This document shows, one piece after another, positions 11,618 through 22,900 of a stretch of 64,000 bases of DNA. Location of the stretch: NCBI GenBank assembly GCA_037893245.1, contig JBAIAA010000537.1, positions 1,116,001 through 1,180,000 of the forward strand, in the 5' to 3' direction. The notes under the pieces are model-generated. The model searched no databases and was not told the DNA's origin. It saw only the letters and a program-made list of their open reading frames with translations. Source of the DNA: Crossaster papposus. Lineage: Eukaryota; Echinodermata; Asteroidea; Velatida; Solasteridae. How positions within the stretch are numbered: the stretch's first letter is position 1; every line of letters starts with the position of its first letter. Made by a program: the position numbers and the translations under genes.

Positions 11618-13268
11618 TACCGGTTTCACACTATGCAGTTACCCGGGTTATCTCGGGGTTAACGAAATATTTAACCCCGAGATTACCCGGGTTATTTGGA
11701 GCGTTCACACAACACTTCTCGGGGTTAGAAATTATCCGGGTTAACTGCCTCGAAACCCCACTTAACCCGGGTAATTTCAGACCCTACCCGCGAGGTGGCG
11801 GTTAACCCACTAATTTCGGGGTTAACGATAGTCTTGGTGCAAGACCTTCTCATTTGTGTTTGATACACGATTCCCGCGAGAGGGGGCGGTTCGTCGACCC
11901 GAGGCACAGACATTTAAACACATAGACCGCCAGGTCCTATTCAAAACTACAGGATGATTTCGCGGCGCCCGACTAAAATACCAACTATAGGCAAATGTAG
12001 CCCTCGGTACAGAGAATTTGTACACACCGAACTGTTCCAGTCAAATAATTATATGAAAGCATTTATCGATTTAAAAGAAAATTACATAGGGCTATACCGT
12101 ATGCCATGTAGATTAAGTATATCCAGTGTCAATCTTGATACCCTAAAATAAAAACTTTTAGGCCCATTCTTGTATTAAGCGCGTTGCCCGGTATGCGCAC
12201 AGAACGTAACGAGCGCGCGGTGCGTTGCCCGTCGAACGAAAGATAATGTATACACAATAATTATATGAACGCGCGTGCAAAGTGCGTTCCATGATAGGCG
12301 CGTAATTATACGCGCTTGGCTTTTTATAGCTGCACGCGCATGCCATGCACCCTACGCCTCGTTTTGCCCATACTTCGCAAATCACGGTTTTGTGCACACG
12401 ACTGGCGGTCTATAGGTTTATTATGTCTGTGACCCAAGGCGGTTCGCGTAATTTTTCCTAGGAGGGTTAGGGGTAATTATCATAAATGGGCGGCTCTAGA
12501 AAAAAAATTACGCAGGCGGTTCGTGGGCGATAGCGCCCTCTCGTGGGAATCGTGTATCAAACACAAATGAGAAGGTCTTGCACCAAGACTAGGTTAACGA
12601 CGGCCTTGAGACAATAATTTTCTTCGGGTTACTTTTAGTAGTGTGAATGCTCGCCGGGGTTTCTTCAACCCGGGTCCGTTCGTCGAGTTTTATCCGCGCA
12701 GCCAGCCTTGCGAGTGCGCGCTGCGAAAGTCAAACAATGACGTAATTTATTTAGTCCCTTGCTGTGGCTTTATTTGTACGTGTATGTGTATACCGAAAGA
12801 CACCAGTCTGTAGTGTTCGGTAACTCGTCTTGATAAGTTTGTTTTACCATGGAGGCATAAGAAGGAAGGCACCAGTCTTAACACGTACATGTGTAGGGGA
12901 ACACATTTTTCTATCGGCTTGTCATTTTATACACGTGCATATATCCAGAGTTCCTTCTTCTTTCATAACAATGGCGAAATTCAGAAACACAATTCAGAAA
13001 TAGTACGATCAAAGCTACTGTTTTTCGAATTCCATGTCGGGCGTTATTTTTCTGTCAAGCTGTTGTGAGCGCAAAGGATTTTGGGAGGGCAGAGGTCAAG
13101 CAATGCACATTCTCCGGGTTGTCGTTTGCTTAGTATGAATGTGGTTACAAATTTACCCAGGTGCGCACTAAGGCAAAACCGATTCCCCGGGTGTGTTTAT
13201 ACCTGGGTATGGCCAACTACCCGGGTGATTAAGTACCCGGGTAAGTCCAGAGTAGTGTGAAAACGGTA
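11618..13268. mobile_element. TWA-target foldback MITE (GTTTCACACTA family), with nested insertion
   Basis: Tips are TACCGGTTTCACACTA and TAGTGTGAAAACGGTA. The flanking TAA duplication is at 11615-11617 and 13269-13271. The uninterrupted target is visible in inverted orientation at 48722-48724 within the related foldback repeat. The interior is dense in CCCGGGTTA-type words in both orientations. About 763 bp of its length is the later insertion at 11829-12591. A second, end-truncated copy lies at 50524-51394. There is no transposase; PIF/Harbinger-like by target duplication, otherwise unassigned. Confidence 0.85.
11829..12591. mobile_element. Non-autonomous TIR element with 9-bp target duplication
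   Basis: The termini are perfect inverted repeats starting TAGTCTTGGTGCAAGACC and extending about 57 bases. The target duplication GGTTAACGA is at 11820-11828 and 12592-12600. The related MITE at 50888-50896 has the uninterrupted GGTTAACAA. Nine-base duplications are typical of Mutator-like elements, but no transposase is present. The tip contains an internal palindrome (CTTGGTGCAAG), a feature shared with the element at 42886-43686. Confidence 0.85.
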
Positions 13269-13319
13269 TAAGTGGCCAATTGTGCGTACTGGAACATCAT
13301 GATTACATGAATGCATAAT

Positions 13320-14712
13320 CAGTCAGTCCGCAGCGCACTGAAAAGCCGTTCATTTTATGTGCGCTTTATGCATGGCACTTTGTGCGTGACCTCGTTTTTG
13401 AATACATAATGAGGTGGCGACGACGCCTGGAATTTGGTCCGAAACATCCGTTTTATTTACCGACTGTCAATATTATGTATATTTTCTTTTGGATAAGAAA
13501 ACATTCTTGTATATTATACAATTATATTGGAAATTATATGACATTTAGAGGGTGAAATTTATAACGTAAAAAAAAGCTTCCGAACCAACAAATTGACCTT
13601 TAAAAAACGACAAGATTTTCCCATTTTCTGGCGGTGGCCACAACCCAATTTCACACTGATGTTAAAGATAATTTCATATTCTATCAAAAAACGGTCGATT
13701 TGGGGTTGATTTTAACTTAGTCCAGTCAGGGCGCAGAAAATTCTAACGTTCACAAGAAAGTAACAAACGGAACATCCCGCCATGACAGTCCATAGTCTTC
13801 CTGTGCCCTCATTGGTCGAAAATGACGTCATTGAAAAGGCTTCGTGGTAACGTGTAGTTCATGCACATTACAATACGCAGTTGTTTTTCGTGTACCATGT
13901 ACATATCTTTCGTTGTAAGCTAGAGCGAAATGCGGCATTCCGTAAGGCTCCTGACATGCTTGTAATGGCTGCGGTGGGCATGGCGGTGGGCATGGCCACT
14001 GAGGTGGTCGGCATGACCTTATTCATCCATGGCATGACCCACATATTAGAAGACAGAAAAGGGAACTATGAAGTTTAGCAGTAACTAAACAAGTTTTATA
14101 ATTTTAAACAAAACATAGGCCTAAGTCGTTTTTATACAAGACAAATTAATTTTGTATGCATGACAAGAAGGCAGAAACCTAACTTTAGCATATAAATAAG
14201 CCACACAAAACAAAACAATTATATGTACATGTACGTGTATAATAAAGTACACGCTCTGCGTAAGTAAAAGCCGAAAGACATGGCCGAAAAAGTTGAAATC
14301 GCGCGCACGACAATCGTAACAAAATACACGAGAAACATGTCGCCACAGGCTAAATTGTATATCAAACAAAAGACCATTGCTTCCTTTATTGATGTGTAGT
14401 GATCATTTTCGGCAATATTTGTTAGTCCAGTCAGGGCGCAGAAACTAAACACACGACAAAATATTCCCTTAAAATCATACCCTAACTTCGAGTGAACAAA
14501 ATTCTGCCAAAAACATACTGAATCTCGTCATATTTTATATCATTCGATTCAAAAAAACGTTCGCTTTCCACTAACCACGCCATCTTTGAGAATAACTTCT
14601 CCGTTTGCAACGTGTAGTTCGTTAAAACAAAGCTGCCGAACTCTCGCAATTACTCGCGTAAATCTCGTGGCCGATTTGCGACCTCATTAACGCGTGCGCT
14701 GCGGACTGACTG
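13320..14712. mobile_element. Non-autonomous TIR element, TAAT target duplication
   Basis: Inverted tips CAGTCAGTCCGCAGCGCAC are flanked by TAAT (13316-13319 and 14713-14716). The original site is seen, inverted, at 10082-10085 in the other arm of the host foldback. If the element is instead taken to start at CAGTCCGC, the duplication becomes eight bases (TAATCAGT/TAATCGGT), which would fit hAT. The tip symmetry favours four. A 23-bp direct repeat (starting TTAGTCCAGTCAGGGCGC) lies inside at 13717-13739 and 14422-14444. The short open frame at 13881-14078 is not recognisable. Confidence 0.75.
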
Positions 14713-15250
14713 TAATCGGTAACAAGTGTTGTATATCTGATACTTACAAAAAGGTCAGGATAGTTTTGAATAGGTATTTCTGTGCGTATTTCTTGATCAC
14801 ATTTCTTGATCGAACCGACATAACATGGGCGCAGACATGTTGAATTACCAAGTTGATGACGTAGAAGTTTTCAACCAATCAAGAGCAAGCATTGTCTCGT
14901 AATGGCAATCCTGTTTAGGAAAACAATCGCCGCCCGGTTACCCGTCCGCCATTTTGTTAGTGGTCAGCACGACAGTAAAATACCCGGTTGTATCATGCAC
15001 TTCAACGGCGCAGCAGCTATACAATCAGTAAACTTTATTGGCCGTTTGGCGGATGCAGTTGTATTACACGATAATCTGACAAGCCGGATTTGAATGTTGC
15101 TTGGTTTAATAACCACCATGGTTTCATTCAAAATCGAAGTTTAAAAAAAAAAAAAAATACACAGGTGACATTTTCGGGATGATGGTGGTTAGCAACCTCA
15201 ACTGCTGGCATCCATATCCCAGAAAGTATTTACATGCAAAAAGAGACGTT
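14713..15250. repeat. Right outer arm of the foldback plus a dispersed repeat
   Basis: Bases 14713-14936 are the inverted counterpart of about 9885-10085. From about 15040, GGATGCAGTTGTATTAC and the following TGACAAGCCGGATTTG repeat sequence found in direct orientation at 9720, 22725 and 55565. No gene is seen. Confidence 0.65.
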
Positions 15251-15533
15251 TCTGGTGTTGTTGACATTGCTCCGATTTATGCAGCCAAAGCACGCACAAG
15301 TCTTGAGCAACTCACCCACAGGATATCTTTGCCGCGCGCGGAAAAGAGATACTGTCAACTACGTACTTTTTGCCCATTTACAAAATGGCGTCCATGCATC
15401 CTTGTCGGAACGGGGTCACGTGATAAGTGCGTTCTCTGAATTCTATAATATTACTCTATGGGTGCAGTTTACTTCCAAATGCACCCCCAGAGACCTGGGG
15501 TCAATTTCATTAAACGTGTCAGCACCAACATTT

Positions 15534-16054
15534 GCTTAGCATGGACATTGTTCCTTGGAAAAAAACCATGGTTTTAAACCAAAATTTCAGTTGATGTCTA
15601 TTGTTTTTGACGGGTATTCAGCTGGGATTTTTTTGCTTTGAATACAAAGCACGTGGAGTTTTGGCCGTTAACCTGTTTTTACTGAGCAAGACTTGTGTTT
15701 ATTGGGAAGGAGCGTAATCATACATGCTGCTCACGTTTTTTAATTATTCGAACGATTCTCGGTCACATGGGAAGGGCATTAAATTGAAGGACGCTTAGCA
15801 TGGACATTTTTCCTTGGAAAAAAAACATGGTTTTAAATCAAAATTTAAGTTGATGTCTATTGTTTTTGACGGGTATTCAGCTGGGATTTTTTTGCTTTGA
15901 ATACAAAGCACGTGGAGTTTTGGCCGTTAACCTGTTTTTATTGAGCAAGACTTGTTGTGTTTATTGGGAAGGAGCGTAATCATACATGCTGCTCACGTTT
16001 TTTAATTATTCGAACGATTCTCGGTCACATGGGAAGGGCATTAAATTGAAGGAC
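15534..16054 (+). repeat. 259-bp tandem duplication
   Basis: Two nearly identical units lie head to tail, the first beginning GCTTAGCATGGACATTGTTC at 15534 and the second at 15793. The part from GTGTTTATTGGGAAGGAGCG onward and its continuation to about 16235 also occurs inside the long-TIR element at 39240-39540. No coding potential. Confidence 0.85.
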
Positions 16055-16247
16055 GTGTAACGCTGGGTTATGTGGATTGTTTTCTTTTTCTGTGAGACTT
16101 TTATTAGGTTTTTTAGTTAAAGTGTTTTTGCAAGAAAATTGCAAGGAGAAACCGGTTTATGCAGGCATAGGCTACTTCAAGGACAGATCAGTTTATTTTT
16201 GTGTGGTAGTTTGATCAATCCTATAGAGTAAGCTGTAGTGAATCAGT

Positions 16248-16325
16248 GAATGCAGTAAATGGTTTAGTTGGTAGGCAACAGGACCCACATGCGGACGTTG
16301 CTGGCCTCGAATCCGGCTTTGGTCG
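16248..16325 (+). repeat. tRNA-like SINE family 1, head with good boxes
   Basis: Box A TGGTTTAGTTGGTAG is at 16260-16274 and box B-like GGCCTCGAATCCGG at 16303-16316, a spacing compatible with a tRNA-derived RNA polymerase III promoter. The body is lost: the sequence runs directly into the 78-bp duplication. Confidence 0.65.
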
Positions 16326-16327
16326 TA

Positions 16328-16485
16328 CTTTTAACTCGACCGTGCGTCCTCGACTGTCATTTGCTTTAAATGATTTAAACAATCGCACCAAAGTACCAAA
16401 GGTATCTTTTAACTCGACCTTGCGTCCTCGACTGTCATTTGCTTTAAATGATTTAAACAATCGCACCAAAGTACCAAAGGTATCT
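16328..16485 (+). repeat. 78-bp tandem duplication
   Basis: Two almost identical 78-base units begin CTTTTAACTCGACC at 16328 and 16406. The period is 26 codons, which explains a 97-codon open frame across it with a repeated peptide. I see no reason to call it a gene. Confidence 0.8.
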
Positions 16486-17029
16486 TTGCTTCATCGCTAT
16501 AGGCGCTGCTGCTGGGATTGTCCGCGAAGTTTAGGTTAGCACCTGCGCACAGGTTCAAGGCGTTTACACTCAGTGATCAGGGCTTAAAGTGCCGCCTTGT
16601 TTCCTCCCTTTTATGATTGCTTGGCTTTCAGGCTACATAAATGGACAGGAGAGGAAAAGAGTGTGCCGCGAACGCCGAGACCCCAGAAGAGTCATATATT
16701 TCTTTGCTCTTACATGAGCTACATTGTGGGTTGATTCGTAAGTTGTTTGTCTGTGTGTCTGGCTGTGGATGGGTTGTCTGTCTGTGTATCCATTATTGTC
16801 AGGTTATGTGCTGTTTGCAGCTCTGCACACTTGTTTTATCAGTGTTGGTTAAGTTTAATATAATTTAACTTTTTTGGTGTGATATTTTAATTTTTTTAAG
16901 TGTAATTTTAGATGCAATATTTTAGTATTTTAATTCGTACCATTGATTACTTATAATTGTATTAGGCTTAGGCTATATATAGTCTTTTAAGTCTAATAGT
17001 CTTTTAAATAACATTACTCTTAGTCGGTG

Positions 17030-17100
17030 CATGTATATTTAATATTTTATGTTCAGCGCTTTGTGATTTGCCATTAATGTAAGGCGCTATACAAGTTTTA

Positions 17101-17131
<31 letters not shown>
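17030..17131 (+). repeat. 3-prime tail of a CR1/L2-type LINE or a SINE using it
   Basis: The sequence GTAAGGCGCTATACAAG followed by an (ATT)n run is the characteristic 3-prime end of CR1/L2-clade retroposons. Nothing codable remains upstream; 16540-17030 is AT-rich sequence without a recognisable gene. Confidence 0.6.
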
Positions 17132-17133
<2 letters not shown>

Positions 17134-17286
17134 GGCGGTCGGTACGGGCTCGTCCGCTCGTGTACTTAAGCCCGACCTCTGAAGGATTGGTCAACACCCG
17201 TAACTTGTTTTCTCCCACACGAAAATTTCTTTCAAGCTATTTGTAAGGAAATAATTTAAACGTTAAGAGAGTACTGTCAGTTGAAA

Positions 17287-17480
17287 TAGCCTTGTGACTC
17301 AGTTGGTAGGCAACAGGACCCGCAAGCGAACGTTGGTGGGTTCATTTTCGGCGTGGGTCTTAATTTTAGCTTCATCCCCTTACATTTTTCTAGTTCTAAG
17401 AAACGTCAAATTTGGGCAAATTTTTATTAAAATGCTAGGCTAACCCCTTACTATTTGTAATTAAAAAAAAATCTACCTAT
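17287..17480 (+). repeat. tRNA-like SINE family 1, full-length-looking copy
   Basis: Box A TGACTCAGTTGGTAG (17295-17309) is followed by a degenerate box B in GGGTTCATTTTCGG. The family body (AGCTTCATCCCCTTACATTT, then AAGAAACGTCAAAT) ends with ATGCTAGGCTAACCCC. It has a counterpart in the duplicated block at about 51686. Confidence 0.65.
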
Positions 17481-18286
17481 GGCCAATTATATTTACAATG
17501 CAAGGTCGACCCTTTACATTTTTTTAATTTTAGGGAAAAATCTAATCCGTTACAATTATTATTTTTTAAGAAAAATCAATTTCATTCAAAACGCAAGGTT
17601 TATTTGGTCATTTTTTTCCTTCAAATTACTGTAGCAGACCACACCCACGTCAAATAAGGGGAAGGAAAGCGGACGAGCATTTAACAAAATATGCAATAAA
17701 ACAGAGACTATTGCTATATATAAGGACGACTATCTCCTGAATATAATTCTACAAGACAACACTAACCTTAAATGCACAGTATTATCTAAGCCCGTAGTAC
17801 AATAAAATGGCACAGCAATACAACATGACCTGCAAATGCCAACATGGCTAGCTGTAACTCTACACGATAATGTACATACGCACTGTACAATTTGACAATA
17901 CAATATTCAAAAATGAAATACGTACACGGTCGTGAAAAGTCACAATTATCACTACAAATATGAAACAAAATACAACGTTACTCACTGGGAGTTGCTACGA
18001 AGGTTACCCTCCCACATGGTTTACATTAGGAGCATGGCCGGAGTTATGCTCCCTATAAAATCGAGAGAATTTCAAAGACAATTGATGTTGGTCTTCTCTG
18101 TTCGAAGCCCACAGAAGAAAACTTGCTACAACTTGCCTTCGCGCGGGAAGCACAAAGGTCACCTTATGTGTTTTATAAAAACATGCAAATCACTAATTTC
18201 AAAACTTTTAGGCATACACAAACAGAGGGCGCACTTGGTCTCCCTACATTACCAAATTTATCTTGCGCCTGTGACCTGTCAATTAA

Positions 18287-18545
18287 AGGTAGGATACACC
18301 ATTTGCAGATATCGAAAATATATACTACCGAATTATTAAGAAATATCTTACCAATTTGAAAGTAAATAATGATTCTAGGCATCCAGCAAAATGATTGCGC
18401 TAGATATACTGTAATTATTCCGAAAAATTGAATTTTATAAAGAAAAATTCGCGATCGCCGGACGGCGATCGCAAAAAAACAAAGAAAACATAAGAATAAC
18501 TGCTCGACGCTGTTTTTTGTGCTTTTCTCGGCATCCATGATTGTA
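18287..18545. mobile_element. TTAA-type MITE family 1, second truncated copy
   Basis: It begins AGGTAGGATACACCATT after TTAA (18283-18286). It runs past the inner palindrome GCGATCGCCGGACGGCGATC and is cut off near the SINE at 18548. It is inserted in sequence whose uninterrupted relative is at about 52735. Confidence 0.7.
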
Positions 18546-18547
18546 AA

Positions 18548-18680
18548 ACAGAACCGCATAACTGGCCACAGAACCCACAGGCGAACGTTGGTTGGTTGGT
18601 TGGCTCGAATCTGGCTTCGGTCTTAGTTTTAGTTTCTTCCCCTTAAACCATTTTAGTTCCAAAAAACGTCAAATTTTAAT
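18548..18680 (+). repeat. tRNA-like SINE family 1, copy at 18.55 kb
   Basis: Same head (CTCGAATCTGGCTTCGG) and body as the copies at 1305 and 37193. Followed by a short (AATC)n microsatellite near 18680. Confidence 0.55.
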
Positions 18681-18969
18681 AATCAATCAATCAATCAACT
18701 CAACATTTATTTTCACATTGACATCCTCAGTTACAATTCTTATGCACATAAAGGAGAAAACATGTATGTATTTACAGAGTATTCATCAGACATTACATAA
18801 TCGAAAGCATAAAAAGATGTCAACATGCAGGAAAACGGTGAAGCAAAGCTTTTGTACCTTTCCCTGGGACAGGACAAAAACTACACACGGACAAAATCAG
18901 GACAATAGAGAGTGAGACCCGAATGAGACCCGAATAGAATGCAAGACTCACCCCCTTACACATATTCTT

Positions 18970-19500
18970 CAGGGTGTCCACATACAAAGTATACCCATTT
19001 TCAAATTCATATTATTGCAAAACTACTGAATGTTTCTGAAAAATACAAATGTCTCTTGAAAGGATAGAATGCCCTCTGTCCAATGGTATAAGGTTCATGA
19101 ATGACTGAACAAACAAGACAATTATGAAAGGTACTGAAATCAGCAATGACTGGGTCGACGAATCATTTTTTCTGATCCCTTTCTTGTTTGTGGTACACTT
19201 ACCTGACAAATTTAAGGTGATGTACACTCCACATGGCCACTATTCCTGTTAATGCATAGCTGGCATCTTCGTCTCATGTCTCTCATCACTGCCTGCATTA
19301 TCATCTCAACTTGTCACAGTGCTGATTTCAGTACCTTTCATAACTGTCTTGTTTGTTCAGTCATTCATGGCAATGACATAATGAACCTTATACCATTGGA
19401 CAGAGGGCATTCAACAGACATTTGTATTTTTCAGAAACATTCAGTAGTTTTCCAATAATATGAAACTGAAAATGGGTATACTTTTCATGTGGACACCCTG
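18970..19500. mobile_element. Mariner-like MITE, copy 1
   Basis: Long inverted termini begin CAGGGTGTCCACAT and extend about 190 bases. TA follows the right end, and the left flank has decayed to TT. It is about 100 bases shorter than the copy at 59706-60338 because of an internal deletion. The CAGGGTGTCC tip with TA target is typical of mariner/IS630-type elements. No transposase. Confidence 0.8.
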
Positions 19501-19958
19501 TATAGGGCCTTAAAAAAATTCTTCAAGAAAAATCTAATTTTGCCAATAAAAATAAAAATGAAAGGTTACCGGTAACCCCGGATTTGAAGCAATGGCCACG
19601 TTATAAGTCACACTGGGAAAAGGTGACATATTTTACTTTGGAACGGGTGTTTACGGCCGTGTATTGTTTTTATGGCCGCAATGACCACGTGGTGCGTCCT
19701 CTACATAAAGAAGATAATAGTCGTGTTTAGTCGGGCAGCGTCAGAGCAGTGAATATGCCGACAATTGCCGATGCGGGCCAAATCATGATTTACATGCGCA
19801 TGTCCTCACATTATGTGCTATTAGAGTATTAGTTTGTGGGGCATCAACTGGAGGTCCTATTGGTAAACAACTGCCCACTGCAAATAACAAGCAGACTTGA
19901 CCCTATAGGTTTTCAAAGACGTGTGTACCTATATACCAGCATGTTTAGTTTATGTAAT

Positions 19959-20825
19959 TCACTGTCTGCCTTTTCGACAAATGAGCTTTTTAGTAGCTTT
20001 CCTGAAAGCTTCATTTCTCCAGCAATAGATGACCGTGTTAAGCCAAGAATTGCTGTAGCGCACACTTTCAATGAAAATTGATATTAAGAAGTTTACTTTT
20101 CCCGGGTACAGTGTGGGCAGCCATGTGACGCAGACGGTGCCTGTGATTATCATAAATGTTTTGAGAGCTTTTACATTTGATCGATGCAGCTGAACCTGTG
20201 CATCGTCAGTATTGATTTCAGCTGCTGCTATACGCCGTGCATGATGCCTCGCTATCAATATCATTTTCCCATACAAAACAATTATAATCAAAACAACTGA
20301 TATTATAACAGACCTACCAAGAACTTTAAAAATTATTTCCAACTTTTCAAAATGCTGAGCTACTATGCGGAAAGTGAACAGAACAAGACAGAGTAAAGTT
20401 GCACATGTCAAGGCAATGTAAGCTCGTCTTTTGGTGACTAATGTTGGCAGTTTGAGAGGTTGTGATACTGCAATATAGCGGACCACAGTAACCACTACCA
20501 GAATGCACAATTCCAGCAATTGAAAAAAATTAGCTATACTTTGAAGGACTGGTATACAAACATGCAGCATGAAACCTGCATAAAGAAGACCAAAGAAGCC
20601 CACTCCAACATCGGTTATCGTTAAGGCTATCACCAGCAGCTTAGTGACGTCATGCATGTCACGTATGCCATGTAACACCAGCAGAGAAAACGAGTTGCAG
20701 ATGATGCAAAACAAGCAGTTTAAACTAAGAACACAGATATAGATACGTATGTGCAAACTATCTTTTTCTTCGTCGATATCGTTTGCATGTGATGAATATC
20801 CACACAGTCCTGATACGTTTTCCAT
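19959..20825 (-). CDS. Class A (rhodopsin-family) GPCR, copy 2, intact single exon
   Basis: A 288-residue seven-transmembrane receptor for the plasma membrane; ligand unknown. Helices lie at about 26-51, 60-85, 92-116, 134-156, 168-192, 220-240 and 248-268. Landmarks are N44 in TM1, D72 in TM2 (LTITDVGVG), R116 in a VRY version of DRY, Y185 in TM5, W235-P237 in TM6 (CVTWLP), and N263-T-V-I-Y267 in place of NPxxY. Helix 8 carries basic residues and C283. C90 begins TM3, but extracellular loop 2 has no cysteine partner. Short loops and ARHHARRIA after TM5 recall the melanocortin/adenosine/cannabinoid/S1P (MECA) branch, an inference from motifs only. The frame extends 22 codons upstream but starts with TTG, so I take the ATG of MENVSG. 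N3 is a glycosylation site; the family's N10 site is tyrosine here. Confidence 0.93.
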   Translation of the reverse strand: MENVSGLCGYSSHANDIDEEKDSLHIRIYICVLSLNCLFCIICNSFSLLVLHGIRDMHDVTKLLVIALTITDVGVGFFGLLYAGFMLHVCIPVLQSIANFFQLLELCILVVVTVVRYIAVSQPLKLPTLVTKRRAYIALTCATLLCLVLFTFRIVAQHFEKLEIIFKVLGRSVIISVVLIIIVLYGKMILIARHHARRIAAAEINTDDAQVQLHRSNVKALKTFMIITGTVCVTWLPTLYPGKVNFLISIFIESVRYSNSWLNTVIYCWRNEAFRKATKKLICRKGRQ

Positions 20826-22080
20826 TTTAAGAGGCTGGGATATTCCGTGTGCGGTAGATTTGAGTTCGCTTGACGACAGGCACTTGGCCAATCATCACAG
20901 GAACAGAAAACTAATTCAGTGGTGTAAGGTATAATGTCTAAGATAATGTAAATACTGTTCCTCCGAAACCAGTAGAGGAGCTTCGTTTTCAATGTAGACT
21001 TCTATGCTATTGTACACGAGACAGTGTCCTGGCGACGGGCAGGTAATTCTTTGCAGAACCACACATTTCACAATAGACTGAGAATTATCCACGTGGTGCT
21101 TGCAAAGGACTTATCTTATTTCTTTTCACCATGCAAACCTTCAAATTTCACACGAGACATCAAATCCAGACACCCTTCAATGTACATCACTGTTTACAGC
21201 GCTTCAGTATAAGCAGAACGTCATGGATTCACCACCACCAGGGCAACCAAACTCCCAGACAAAGGCTCCTAGCAAAACTGAAATGCAGGGTTAGTGGGGA
21301 TCATCAATTGTAATAGTACTGCGTAACTAACGTTCGTGCATATAAATAGTTTCTCAATTCCAGTTGAACTATAGTGCTGTATTGGATACATACCAACAGG
21401 CACATCAGTGTTACATCATGGTGCCGTGTATCTGCCAATTTTGGACGATTTCACTCCAGATGCATACAATACTTCTAATTTAGCATCCAGTAAAAGAGAG
21501 TCCATTTGAATTGTCATTAAGCGTGGTTTCCAGAGTTGTGTTGCAAGGATTGTTTTTGCCAGCGTTTCATACAGTATACATCAGACGTGATTGTGTGTAC
21601 ACATCGTTTTGGACACGTTTCTACGGCGTGGTAGACGGTGGACGTATACTACCAAATTAAAGCCAGTGCAAACCGCTCACCTGGTCCCCATCTAATCCTT
21701 GGCAAGGTGTCGTTCAACATTATGCTTTTGCTAATGCAAGCTGCATATTTAGCATGAATTTATTTATTCAAATCAACTACTTAGCATTTGACTACAACAA
21801 TGTAGAGGGGACTAGGCTGGATGGGATTTGTCAATGTCCAGTCTACATGGTGTCTCCCCCAAAAGGTAATTTCTAACGATAAGATTTAGCAGTTTGACAA
21901 AGATATGCATTTTATGGCTATTGATCATGTTTACCATAAAGTAGGAGTAAAATGCTTCCAATGCAGCGATACCTTGATTGCATTCTTCCAGTGATGCATC
22001 ACCGAGAACCATGCACTGTTTGGTAAATGGTACGTAAAAACCTTTTTGGGATAGTTCATGGTCAGACATGATGAGCAGCA
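20826..22080 (-). repeat. Receptor-upstream module, copy 2
   Basis: Homologous to the upstream flanks of the other receptors (see 7528, 47558, 54188, 61641). It contains the shared GTCATTAAGCGTGGTTTCC block and GCTGCATATTTAGCATGAAT block. No further gene is supported. Confidence 0.7.
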
Positions 22081-22900
22081 CACTCAGATAATGCGGTATC
22101 AGCCGTTTAAAACGAAACAACACTATAATTATTATCGAGGATCGAAACTCACAAGATAACAAAAGTCTCCCGATAATCCTCGAACGGCGGTTTCTTTGTC
22201 AAAATGTGTCCTCGGTCGCGATAGGGTTAATGGGGATGCCGTAGTACAGGAACAAAGGGAAACACAACATGGCCTCGGTGATTATTTTTCACGACTGTGT
22301 ATATATTTTTCTGTACGTAAGGCCTATAGAACTATAGATCCAATCAAATTTTCAATTACAAATATTATCTAGCTGATTTTACTGAAAGGACGCTAACTGC
22401 ATAATCGACAATGGGCTAATTTTCTATAATCACGTCATAAAGCATTTATGGGGCAGTCATAGAGATATTATAGAAACTAGAAAGTGCACTCATTATACTG
22501 TGCGCGCTACACGGACGTGTCGCCCGGTTACCCGTCCGCCATTTTGTTAGTGGTCAACACCACAGTAAAATACCCGGATGTATGCACTTCATCGGCGCAG
22601 CAGCTATAAAATCAGTAAACTTTATTGGCCGTTTAAAGTCGGACTCAAGTGACATTGCTTATTGTACTTTAGACAGGCAGTTTCATCGGTAAATTTTCCC
22701 CTATTTTATCTCGAGTCAATGGCGGATGCAGATGTATTACACGATAATCTGACAAGCCGGATTTGCATGTTGCTCGGTTTAATAACCACCATGGTTTCAC
22801 TCAAAATGGAAGTGTTTTAAAAATAAAATATACACAGGTGACATTGTCCGGTTGATCGTGGTGGTTAGCAACCTCATCAACTGCCGGCACGCGATTTTTT
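22081..22900. other. Non-coding spacer with a dispersed repeat
   Basis: No recognisable gene. From about 22505 the sequence matches 14930-15060 and 55380-55600 (CCATTTTGTTAGTGGTCA, then GGATGCAGATGTATTAC), a dispersed or segmentally duplicated stretch. Confidence 0.5.

Noticed and set aside
13881-14078. Small host gene with a methionine/glycine-rich hydrophobic stretch
   Set aside because: Located inside a non-autonomous transposon, no homologue recognised, no supporting context.
16246-16539. 97-codon open frame with a duplicated 26-residue segment
   Set aside because: Explained by a SINE head plus a 78-bp tandem duplication; no conservation outside it.
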